DNA of 64,000 nucleotides from Halopseudomonas oceani (GTDB lineage Bacteria > Pseudomonadota > Gammaproteobacteria > Pseudomonadales > Pseudomonadaceae): the NCBI RefSeq assembly GCF_002903165.1, contig NZ_PPSK01000002.1, positions 341,208-405,207 of the forward strand, read 5' to 3'. Made by a program: the position numbers and the translations under genes. Shown here one piece after another: positions 1 through 7,879 of this stretch. The notes under the pieces are model-generated. The model had not been told where the DNA came from. It did not search any database and saw nothing but the letters and a program-made list of their open reading frames with translations. The number at the start of each line of letters is the position of its first letter. Within the stretch, counting starts at the first letter, position 1.

Positions 1-1
1 T

Positions 2-238
2 ACTGGCTCGCGCGGTGATCCTGCAGACATCATGGCTTCAGCTGGTTTCGATGCCACTGACGAGGAGGTGATCGACCGCATGATGACCATCTGGACCAAC
101 TTCGCCAAAACCGGTAACCCGAGCATTGACGGCGAGATCAGCTATCCGGCCTACAACGCTGCCTCCGAGCCTTATGTCGAGCTGAACGAGGGCGCCGAGG
201 CCAAGGTGTATCTGGGGGGCGCGCTCAGCGATGACTGA
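2..238 (+). CDS. Carboxylesterase type B, C-terminal fragment (cut by window edge)
   Basis: The reading frame is open to the left edge and ends in TGA at 238; only the last 78 residues are visible. They resemble the C-terminus of the complete carboxylesterase just downstream: both have a GD.AD.MAS-like segment followed by a 'W(T/S)NFA(K/R)TG(N/D)PS' stretch, the usual C-terminal helix and tail of type B carboxylesterases. The serine and histidine of the active site lie outside the window, so activity cannot be judged. It is probably a tandem paralogue of the next gene, from which only 100 bases separate it, and the two may be co-transcribed. Confidence 0.75.
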   Translation, partial: TGSRGDPADIMASAGFDATDEEVIDRMMTIWTNFAKTGNPSIDGEISYPAYNAASEPYVELNEGAEAKVYLGGALSDD

Positions 239-338
239 GTGCAGCGCAGATAACGCAAACAATCTTAGGTTGGTTCTCGACCCACCGGCTGCAACGGCAG
301 CCCGGTGTGGTCGCTGAAGATGCAACAGGGAGTATCAC

Positions 339-2363
339 ATGGCTATTTCAAGACTGCGTAAACCGGCGCGTGTAGCCGCGCTGGGAGTCGGTTTGACCCC
401 GCTGTTTCTGGCCTTGACGGGATGTCTGGGCGGTGGTGGCGGTGGCTCTGATGGTGATGCCACGCGCACCGGGGTGTTTGTTGACAGTCCGGTCGCCGGA
501 CTGGATTACGAGGGCAGTAAAACGCCTGCCGGACAGACCGATGCCGAGGGAGGATTCCGCTACCAGGCGGATGAAACCATTCGCTTCTTCATCGGCGATC
601 TGGCGTTGGGGGCGGCAGTCGGTGCCCCGGAATTGACGCCGCTGAGTGTTGTCTCCGGAGCGGAGTCTGCGACTGATCAGCGGGTCACCAATCTGCTGAT
701 TTTGCTGCAGAGCATCGATGCCGATGGCAACCTGAATAACGGTATTCAGATCACCCACGAGATCCGCCAGGAAGTCTCGTTCAATGCTGGCAATATTGAC
801 TTTGACCAACCCAGTGCTGATTTCCGCGCCAGCCTGACGGCCATGCTGGAACGGCTGGATGACGTCGGTGCGTTCACCGATACCGATCCGCGTGCTCGTG
901 CGGTTGTTGATGCCGCTGACGCTCTGGCGCATTTTCAGCGTTCGACCGGCGCGCGTGTTGAAGTCGAGACCACCGGTGGCACCTTGCGCGGATTTGAAGC
1001 CAACGCCTCGACCTGGCAGTTCCTCGGGGTTCCCTATGCCAAGCCCCCGTTGGGTGAGTTGCGCTGGCGCCCGCCGCAGCCGGCCGAGCCGTGGGAAGGT
1101 GTGCGTGAAGCGACGTCCTGGGCGGACCAGTCAGCGCAGGACTACACCCTAGAGCGGGTCAATGAAGGGGGCATGAGCGAAGATTCGCTTTACCTCAATA
1201 TCACCGCACCCAAGGATGCTGACAACCTGCCGGTCATGGTTTGGTTCCACGGCGGTTCGTTCGCCATCCTGTCGGCCAACTCGCCGCAGTACAACAACCC
1301 CAACGGACTGGTCACCAAGGGCGTGGTGCAGGTCAGCGTCAATCACCGACTGGGGCCATTCGGTTACATTGCCCATCCGTTGCTGAGTGCCGAGAGTGGC
1401 TATGGCGCCTCTGGCAACTACGGCCAGATGGACCTGGTCATGGCGCTGGAGTGGATTCGCGACAATATCGCCGCCTTTGGCGGTGACCCGGGCAATGTCA
1501 CCATTTTCGGCCAGTCCGGCGGCGGCGGTAAGGTCTATTCGTTGATGAACTCGCCGCAGGCGGTTGGGCTGTTCCACAAGGCGATCGTGCAGAGTGGCGT
1601 CGCACCGTTGGAGACCGACAGCTCGCCTGCCGATTCGCTGGCGGTATCTGAAGCCATTGGTGAGGCACTGTTCGAGCGGGTTGGGGTATCCACCCTGGAG
1701 CAAGCGAGGGCGTTACCCTGGACGGCGTTTGCCAAGGCGGATCTGGATAACGACATCCCGCGGCAGACCTATCGCCCCAACTCGGATAATTACTATCTGC
1801 CCAACACCTATTACGACAATGTTCAGCAGGGCATGCCCAGCGATGTACCGTTGATGGCTGGGGTGACCAATGGTGACTACACCACGATACGCGGGGCATT
1901 GCCGATCTGGTTGCAGCAGCGTAGTGCCGACTATCAGTCCAATCAGTACATCTATCGCTTCAGCCGGGTGCCGCCGGGCTGGGATGATCTGGGGCTGAGC
2001 AGTTGCCATGGCTGTGAGCTGCCGTACCTGTTCAATTACCCGGCCGGTATGGTGCAGAACTACCTGCTGGGGCTGGTATTGACCGATGCCTACACCCGGC
2101 CGCAGATCGGTGACCTGAACAACAACGGTGTGACCGGGACCCAGGGCGACGCAGCGGATATCTACGCCTCCATGCGCTGGGGCGCGCAGGATATGGCCAT
2201 GGCCGATTTGCTGATGACCCAGTGGAGCAACTTCGCCCGTACTGGCGACCCGAGTACCGAAACGCTGGCCTGGACGCCCTACAGTCTGGCAAACGATGCC
2301 CTGATGGAGCACGGCAATGACGGTGTCGCGGCGATGACCACCGGAGTCGCCGAGACTCCCTGA
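339..2363 (+). CDS. Lipoprotein carboxylesterase (type B) with extra N-terminal domain
   Basis: A 674-residue secreted hydrolase of carboxylic esters. Residues 1-29 form a lipoprotein signal ending in the lipobox LTGC (Cys29), followed by a run of glycines, so the protein should be membrane-anchored after export. Residues about 45-200 hold an extra domain beginning GVFVDSPVAG, of a kind seen in other marine gammaproteobacterial lipoproteins. The esterase domain follows: the EDSLYLN signature, the HGGSF oxyanion-hole loop, the nucleophile Ser393 in GQSGGG (the family usually has GESAGG), and the likely catalytic His557 in the CHGCELPY segment. The start is supported by CAGGGA seven bases upstream. 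A strong terminator follows. Substrate is unknown. Confidence 0.88.
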   Translation: MAISRLRKPARVAALGVGLTPLFLALTGCLGGGGGGSDGDATRTGVFVDSPVAGLDYEGSKTPAGQTDAEGGFRYQADETIRFFIGDLALGAAVGAPELTPLSVVSGAESATDQRVTNLLILLQSIDADGNLNNGIQITHEIRQEVSFNAGNIDFDQPSADFRASLTAMLERLDDVGAFTDTDPRARAVVDAADALAHFQRSTGARVEVETTGGTLRGFEANASTWQFLGVPYAKPPLGELRWRPPQPAEPWEGVREATSWADQSAQDYTLERVNEGGMSEDSLYLNITAPKDADNLPVMVWFHGGSFAILSANSPQYNNPNGLVTKGVVQVSVNHRLGPFGYIAHPLLSAESGYGASGNYGQMDLVMALEWIRDNIAAFGGDPGNVTIFGQSGGGGKVYSLMNSPQAVGLFHKAIVQSGVAPLETDSSPADSLAVSEAIGEALFERVGVSTLEQARALPWTAFAKADLDNDIPRQTYRPNSDNYYLPNTYYDNVQQGMPSDVPLMAGVTNGDYTTIRGALPIWLQQRSADYQSNQYIYRFSRVPPGWDDLGLSSCHGCELPYLFNYPAGMVQNYLLGLVLTDAYTRPQIGDLNNNGVTGTQGDAADIYASMRWGAQDMAMADLLMTQWSNFARTGDPSTETLAWTPYSLANDALMEHGNDGVAAMTTGVAETP

Positions 2364-2709
2364 GCCTTTTGTATCGTGCGTGGGCTGTGAGAGCAGCCCT
2401 TCTGGCCAGATGGCCTGATCCGGTGCCCGCGTTGGTGGGCACCGGTTTTTTTGTTCTGTTCGGAAGATCGGCGGTGCTACAGAATATTCCGCCAATGTGG
2501 TTCGCCGAATACTCGGATGGTGGAGTGTGCACTGGGGGGACGTCCCGTTTACGCGGGCAAGCAGCCACCCTTGGCTCGCCGTGAAGGCGAAAGGCTGATG
2601 CAACATCAGCGCGATACAGGAAGTGGTTCTGCTACCTGTGCTTGGCCAAGTCGGCGTTGGAGCTCTGCCAGCCTGAGGGCAGCTCCCATGCTCACCCGGG
2701 ATGAACCGT
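2364..2709. other. Intergenic region between convergent genes
   Basis: 346 bases between the esterase stop and the stop of the convergent CNNM gene. Apart from the terminator near its left end I see no coding signal: the short frames here lack ribosome sites and family resemblance. No clear terminator for the minus-strand gene was found. Confidence 0.6.
2420..2452 (+). terminator. Rho-independent terminator after carboxylesterase
   Basis: Perfect 9-bp stem CCGGTGCCC/GGGCACCGG with an 8-base loop, followed by seven T residues. It closes the esterase transcript. Confidence 0.9.
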
Positions 2710-3729
2710 TTACCCGGCGGCCTTCAGTCGGTGTTCCCACAACCGGCGCGCCAGGCGACGCATGTTCGGAATCTCGTCGGTTTCATCGAGGATCGGACGA
2801 CCGATAAGGGTCTCGATGATGTCTTCCATGGTTACCAGGCCGCACCAGCTGCCGAACTCGTCGTAGACCAGACACAAATGCTGCTGCTCCTTGAGCATCT
2901 GGGTCATCAGCGCCTCGATATTCTGGCTGTCCTGCACGACCTTGACGGGCTTCATCAGGGTCGATATCGCAGCGTTCCGGTCATCGGTTGCCAGCAGGTC
3001 TACGCGAAACAGCACACCCAGCGGGGTTTCCTGCTCATCCAGCACCGGATAACGCGAGAACTGACCGTGCTGGACGCGCTGGCGTGCCTGCGTAACTGTC
3101 AGATTCGGGCCCAGTACTTCGCTGACGGTACGCGGTGTCATGATGTCGCGTACTCGGATGGTGTGCAGGTCCAGCACGTTTTGAATCATTCGCTGCTCGT
3201 CTTCATCCAGCGATTTGAGCTCCTGACCGAGCGCGGCCAGCGCCTTGATTTCGGCGCGCAGGTCATGCTCCGGCGCCTTGCCACCGAGACAGCGGGTCAC
3301 CAGATCAGATAGCAGAATGAATGGTTTGAGCAACAGAATCATGCTGTTCAGCACACCGGGCATCAGCGGTGCCAGTGCCGGCCAATAGCGAGCGCCCAAC
3401 GTCTTGGGCAGGATTTCTGAGCCCAGCAGGATCAGCAGGGTCATGATCGCGGAAGCGACGCCCAGATAGCCGTCACCGAACACGATTGTCACCTGTGCAC
3501 CAACGCCAGTGGCGCCAACGGTATGGGCGACGGTGTTAAGGGTCAGGATGGCCGCCAGCGGTTGGTCGACGTTCTCCTTCAGCTGCTTCAGGCGTGGGTA
3601 CAGGTTCGGGCGCTCGGACTTTTGTCGGGCGATGAAACTAGGTGTCATCGACAGCAGTGCCGCTTCGAGGATGGAACAGATGAAGGAAACCAGAATGGAG
3701 AGGACAGCAAACGCTATCAGAAGGGACAT
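2710..3729 (-). CDS. CNNM-type transmembrane protein with CBS pair
   Basis: A 339-residue inner-membrane protein of the DUF21/CNNM family, relatives of CorB/CorC and YfjD that are linked to magnesium or other divalent-cation transport. Residues 1-160 form the hydrophobic DUF21 domain with the conserved SxxEAAL segment near residue 20 and a GSEILPKT motif near residue 103. An acidic helix follows, then a CBS pair (about 190-310) containing RDIMTPR and the LVYDEFG/VTMEDIIE motif. The C-terminal CorC/HlyC FAD-like domain found in longer relatives is absent. It stands alone, convergent with the esterase. Whether it transports Mg2+ itself is inferred from the family only. Confidence 0.85.
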   Translation of the reverse strand: MSLLIAFAVLSILVSFICSILEAALLSMTPSFIARQKSERPNLYPRLKQLKENVDQPLAAILTLNTVAHTVGATGVGAQVTIVFGDGYLGVASAIMTLLILLGSEILPKTLGARYWPALAPLMPGVLNSMILLLKPFILLSDLVTRCLGGKAPEHDLRAEIKALAALGQELKSLDEDEQRMIQNVLDLHTIRVRDIMTPRTVSEVLGPNLTVTQARQRVQHGQFSRYPVLDEQETPLGVLFRVDLLATDDRNAAISTLMKPVKVVQDSQNIEALMTQMLKEQQHLCLVYDEFGSWCGLVTMEDIIETLIGRPILDETDEIPNMRRLARRLWEHRLKAAG

Positions 3730-3895
3730 GGGGATCTTGAGTGGCCAATGATGCGCCTAGTATACGACCGGTCGATTCCGGCTCAATTGTCTGGCTGATT
3801 CAGGATGTTTCCAGTCTCTGAGTGCCGGTGCCGCCACCTGTGCCTGGTTCGGGATACCTACCAGGCCGGATGCTCTCGGCGATCCGGCACCGGCG

Positions 3896-4330
3896 CTATG
3901 CTGCGTCGCTGTTGGCTGCGAACAAGGCTTCAAAGGTGTCCATGTCGAGCGCGGCGATGATCTTCTGTTGGTCATCGAGAATTTCGTACATCACACCTTC
4001 GGTACCGCGGATGCTGAACAGCACCAGGGTGCCGCCATCGCCGCCGCACTCGCGGTGGGGCGTGGTGTCTGGCTGGCTGATGGTGTAGCTGCCGGTTGGG
4101 CGGGTTTCTTTCAGCTCGCCGTTGGCGTGAAACAGCTGATGCTCACCGCGAATAACGAAGGTGTGGTTCACCGCGCAATGTCGGTGCAGCACGATGGGAT
4201 CGTGGGCGTGAAAGTGAAATAGTACGTCGACCAGCTGGTTGGGGCGGTCGACACTGAGAATGCAGTAGTCGAAGTTCTCGAAGCCCGGCAGTTGGTGCCA
4301 GCGGATGTGGTTCAGATCAAGAGTGTGCAT
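3896..4330 (-). CDS. Small cupin-domain protein
   Basis: A 144-residue single-domain cupin. A longer frame reaches to 4357, but the ATG at 4330 is preceded by AAGGA eight bases upstream and is the better start. The metal-binding cupin motif is visible as HRHCAVNHTFVIRGEHQLF, with a later HREC segment giving the last ligand. Such proteins bind a metal and act as small oxygenases, isomerases or sensors; ChrR-like anti-sigma cupins are related. It lies 35 bases downstream of the NosR-like gene on the same strand and may share its transcript. Substrate and role are unknown. Confidence 0.75.
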   Translation of the reverse strand: MHTLDLNHIRWHQLPGFENFDYCILSVDRPNQLVDVLFHFHAHDPIVLHRHCAVNHTFVIRGEHQLFHANGELKETRPTGSYTISQPDTTPHRECGGDGGTLVLFSIRGTEGVMYEILDDQQKIIAALDMDTFEALFAANSDAA

Positions 4331-4365
4331 GGTTACGTCCTTTTGTTGTTGTGGCACTGCGGTTA

Positions 4366-6498
4366 TCAGCGCTGTGGCATCCAGTCACTGACGATGATGT
4401 TGTCAGCACGCTTGGCGCGTTCGGCCTTTTTGCGTGCACTGATCTGCGCGACGCACTGGTCTTCGTTATTGAGGATCACGATGCACTCCAGGCACTGAAT
4501 GCACTCGTCGTAGTCGATGGTGCCGCTGCGTTTGATCGCCCCGATCTCGCACTTGTTGTGGCAGTGTTGGCAGGGTTTGCCGCAGGCGTCGATGCGCGTC
4601 AGCCAGGAGAACAGGCGCAACCGGCCGAGGATCGCCAGGCCAGCGCCGAGGGGGCAGACATAGCGGCAGTAAAACTTGTGTACGAACAGGCCGATACCCA
4701 GCAGCAGCACCGCGTACAGCACAAACGGCCAACTGCGCACGAACACCAGGGTGATTGAGGTCTTGAAGGGCTCCACTTCGGCCAGCCGCTCGGCCAGCGT
4801 CAGTGAGTAGAAAGCGGTTGGGACCAGGCCGATCAGAATCAGGTATTTCAGCCACTGCAGTCTGTGGTGCCAGCGCTCGCTGATCTTCCACTGGCGCAGG
4901 TGCAGCTTCTTCGCCAGCCAGCTGACCATCTCCTGCAGTGCACCAAAGGGGCAAAGCCAGCCGCAGAACAGGCCGCGCCCCCAAAGGAACAGGCTGATGA
5001 AGGTAAAGGTCCAGAGGATGAATATCACCGGGTCCATCAGAAAAACGGTGATGTCGAAGTCATGCCATATGGCGAGCAGCAGGGTGAAAATATTGACCAC
5101 CGAGAGCTGGCCCTGGGCGTAGAACCCGATGAACAGCAGGGTGAACAGCAGGAAGCCGGCGCGCAGCAGGTGAAAGCCGCGGGCGTGCCGGCTGACCCGC
5201 TGCTGATAGATGAATAGCGCGGTGACCAGCGCGAGCGACAGCAGCAGAGCGCCAATTTGCCAGGCACGTTGCTGCCACATCTGCAGCCAGATTGGCGTGG
5301 GGGCGGCAACGGCGCTGGCTTCTTGCAACTCGAACAGTTCCGGCTCCAGTGTCAACGCTTGCTCGAAGTGGCTTTGCTGCTCGCTCAGCGGGTTACGGCG
5401 CAGGGTGACGTTGAGCTGCAGCGCGGCAGGCTCCACCGGATTGAAGGCCGCGTGGGTCTTGATGCGGAAGATGTTGGCCCGCCAGTCGCCGGGCGGTGCT
5501 GCCAGCAGCGGCAGCAGGATGCCGTTATTGAAGTTCATGTCGTGCAGCTCGATCGCCTTGCCGTGTTGCAGCAGGTTGATGCGACTGGGTGCGGTGGCGG
5601 GAATGAAATCCTCCGGCACATGCGGGTACTGGCCGCGTGAGAGCACCAGCAACGCCTGCTCGCCTGGCAGCAGTTCGTCTTGCAGCTGACTGAAGGTGTC
5701 GTCGCCGAGCAGGTTACGGCCAGTGATCGGCGTGTTCAGGTACGCGAAGTACAGCTCACTGAAAGGCCGCTCGGTCGTGTCGGAAAAGTCCGGATACAGG
5801 TTCAGGCTGCTACCCAGTGCTGCTTCCACTGTGGGCGTATCCAGTTGCCAGTGCTGCAACAACCCTCGAGTCAGCAACTGCTGCCAGTCCAGTGGCTCGA
5901 ACAGCTCGGGACGGGCAACGGCCTGTGGTCCCTGGGCAAAATCCGGCAGCAGCGCGCGGGCAACGGTCATCGCCGATTGCAGTACTGTTTCGTTGAGGAT
6001 GACGACCGACACGGTGGCCTTGCTGACCCCGTCGATGTAACCCACCGCATCGCCATCGACGCTGCCGCCGTGGGTGCTGCCGACGACGATGGGTGTGGCG
6101 ATATTGCGCCCGGCGTACTGGTCGGCGAAGTCGAACAGCGCCTGTTCACCCAGGCCATGCAGGAACACCGGTTCATGGTGCTCGAGCACGGTCACACCGG
6201 TTAACTTGCCTTCCGGGGTCATGCCGATCAGCAGCCGAATCGGCTTGCCGGAAAAGCCCTGCAGGCTGGAATAGTCGGTCGACTCGAAGGCATAGCCGAG
6301 CAGTTGATCCAGCTGAAACGCCTGATAGACGGGAGGCGTGCCCTGTTTTTCGATCAGCCGGGTGGCACTGGGGAACAGTTGCTGCACCGCCGGCTGCCAG
6401 TCGCGCGCACTTTGGGGTTCGGCGCGCAGGGCGGAGCCAAGCAGGCACAGCAGGCAGACCAGCAGTAGCTGCCGGAGCATTGGGCGACGGGCAGACAT
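4366..6498 (-). CDS. NosR/NirI-family membrane iron-sulfur flavoprotein
   Basis: A 710-residue protein with the full NosR architecture. A signal peptide (1-26) leads to a periplasmic FMN-binding domain (about 80-185) with a possible flavin-linking threonine, Thr162, in a SKAT segment that departs from the usual S/T-G-A-T. After a periplasmic region come membrane helices from about residue 412. Two CxxxCP motifs, at 512-516 and 611-615, lie at membrane borders, and a ferredoxin-like domain with clusters of cysteines (639, 643, 646, 650; 666, 669, 672) ends the protein. NosR donates electrons to, and is needed for expression of, N2O reductase. No nosZ, nosD or other nos gene is in the window, so the partner is unknown. 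AAGGATGAG precedes the ATG. Confidence 0.85.
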   Translation of the reverse strand: MSARRPMLRQLLLVCLLCLLGSALRAEPQSARDWQPAVQQLFPSATRLIEKQGTPPVYQAFQLDQLLGYAFESTDYSSLQGFSGKPIRLLIGMTPEGKLTGVTVLEHHEPVFLHGLGEQALFDFADQYAGRNIATPIVVGSTHGGSVDGDAVGYIDGVSKATVSVVILNETVLQSAMTVARALLPDFAQGPQAVARPELFEPLDWQQLLTRGLLQHWQLDTPTVEAALGSSLNLYPDFSDTTERPFSELYFAYLNTPITGRNLLGDDTFSQLQDELLPGEQALLVLSRGQYPHVPEDFIPATAPSRINLLQHGKAIELHDMNFNNGILLPLLAAPPGDWRANIFRIKTHAAFNPVEPAALQLNVTLRRNPLSEQQSHFEQALTLEPELFELQEASAVAAPTPIWLQMWQQRAWQIGALLLSLALVTALFIYQQRVSRHARGFHLLRAGFLLFTLLFIGFYAQGQLSVVNIFTLLLAIWHDFDITVFLMDPVIFILWTFTFISLFLWGRGLFCGWLCPFGALQEMVSWLAKKLHLRQWKISERWHHRLQWLKYLILIGLVPTAFYSLTLAERLAEVEPFKTSITLVFVRSWPFVLYAVLLLGIGLFVHKFYCRYVCPLGAGLAILGRLRLFSWLTRIDACGKPCQHCHNKCEIGAIKRSGTIDYDECIQCLECIVILNNEDQCVAQISARKKAERAKRADNIIVSDWMPQR

Positions 6499-6715
6499 GG
6501 CGACTCATCCTTGTTGTTGTGCTCCCATGCTGGCGAGCACAGGGGCAGGGGAGCCATCCAACTTAGGGGCCGAGCCGTTGCTACTTCAGTCTTAGTTCGC
6601 TGCCTGGCGGCTTATAAACGGGACCGCTTTGGGGTAGTCTGCCGGAACCGCCTGCGTCGCTCTGCAGCGCCTTCTGGAGCACGCAGCATTACAACAACAA
6701 CGCGGATGCCAGAGC

Positions 6716-7879
6716 ATGTCCTACGATGTCAGCCAGTTGCGCAAGTTCGTCACGCCCGAGATCATCTTCGGTGCAGGGTCGCGCAAAACCGTCGCCAATT
6801 ACGCCTCTACCTTCGGTGCCCGCAAGGTGCTGCTGGTGTCGGACCCGGGAGTCCAGGCTGCCGGGTGGGTGGTCGATGTCGAGCAAAGTCTGATGGAGCA
6901 GGGTATCGACTATGTGTTGTTTACCCAGGTCTCTGCCAATCCGCGCACCGAAGAGGTCATGCATGGCGCCGAGGTGTACCGCGCAGCCGGTTGCAATGTG
7001 ATCGTTGCCATTGGTGGCGGCAGCCCGATTGACTGCGCCAAGGCCATTGGCATTGCCGTGGCGCATGACCGGCATATCCTGGAGTTTGAAGGGGTCGATA
7101 CCATTCGGGCCCCGATTCCGCCGCTGATCTGCATCCCGACCACCGCCGGCACCTCGGCCGATGTGTCGCAATTCGTGATCATTTCCGATCAGCAGGAGAA
7201 GGTGAAATTCTCCATCATCAGCAAGGCGGTGGTGCCGGACGTGTCGCTGATCGATCCGGAAACCACGTCAACCATGGACACCTTCCTGTCTGCCTGTACC
7301 GGAATCGACGCCATGGTGCACGCCATCGAGGCCTTCGTATCGACCGGCAGCGGGCCGATGACCGACGCCCACGCCCTAGAGGCGATGCGCCTGCTTAACA
7401 GCAATCTGGTGCAGATGATTCAGAACCCGCAGGACATTGCCGTGCGCGAGCAGATCATGCTCGGCAGCCTGCAGGCGGGGCTGGCGTTTTCCAACGCCAT
7501 TCTCGGCGCAGTACACGCCATGTCACACAGCCTCGGCGGCTTTCTCGACCTGCCGCATGGGCTGTGCAACGCGATCCTGGTCGAACACGTGGTGGCGTTC
7601 AATTTCGACGCCGCACCCGAGCGCTTCAAGGTGATTGCCAATACCCTGGGTATCGACACCCGTGGCCTGACTACGCCGCAGGTTCGGCAGCGGCTGGTGC
7701 AGCATGTGATCGATCTCAAGCAGGCGATGGGCTTCCATCAGAGTCTTCGCATGCACGGGGTCAGTAACAGCGATCTGCGCACCCTGTCGCTGCACGCGAT
7801 GGACGATCCCTGCATTCTTACCAATCCGCGCGAGTCCAGCCTGAAGGATGTCGAGGTGGTCTATGCAGAAGCCCTCTGA
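6716..7879 (+). CDS. ercA: Iron-containing alcohol dehydrogenase (ErcA-like)
   Basis: A 387-residue group III alcohol dehydrogenase. The NAD-binding GGGS (100-103) followed by PIDCAKA is clear, and the four metal ligands fall where expected: Asp198, His202, His267 and His281 (in HAMSHS and PHGLCN contexts). The gene overlaps the sensor-kinase gene that follows by 17 bases, so the two are made together. In P. aeruginosa the pair ercA-ercS belongs to the regulatory hierarchy of ethanol oxidation; the matching arrangement here is the reason for the symbol. The exa genes for the quinoprotein ethanol dehydrogenase are not in the window, so the link to ethanol is an inference. Confidence 0.8.
   Translation: MSYDVSQLRKFVTPEIIFGAGSRKTVANYASTFGARKVLLVSDPGVQAAGWVVDVEQSLMEQGIDYVLFTQVSANPRTEEVMHGAEVYRAAGCNVIVAIGGGSPIDCAKAIGIAVAHDRHILEFEGVDTIRAPIPPLICIPTTAGTSADVSQFVIISDQQEKVKFSIISKAVVPDVSLIDPETTSTMDTFLSACTGIDAMVHAIEAFVSTGSGPMTDAHALEAMRLLNSNLVQMIQNPQDIAVREQIMLGSLQAGLAFSNAILGAVHAMSHSLGGFLDLPHGLCNAILVEHVVAFNFDAAPERFKVIANTLGIDTRGLTTPQVRQRLVQHVIDLKQAMGFHQSLRMHGVSNSDLRTLSLHAMDDPCILTNPRESSLKDVEVVYAEAL

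Noticed and set aside
1713..2606. 297-residue minus-strand frame
   Set aside because: Shadow of the carboxylesterase that runs across its terminator; no start signal.
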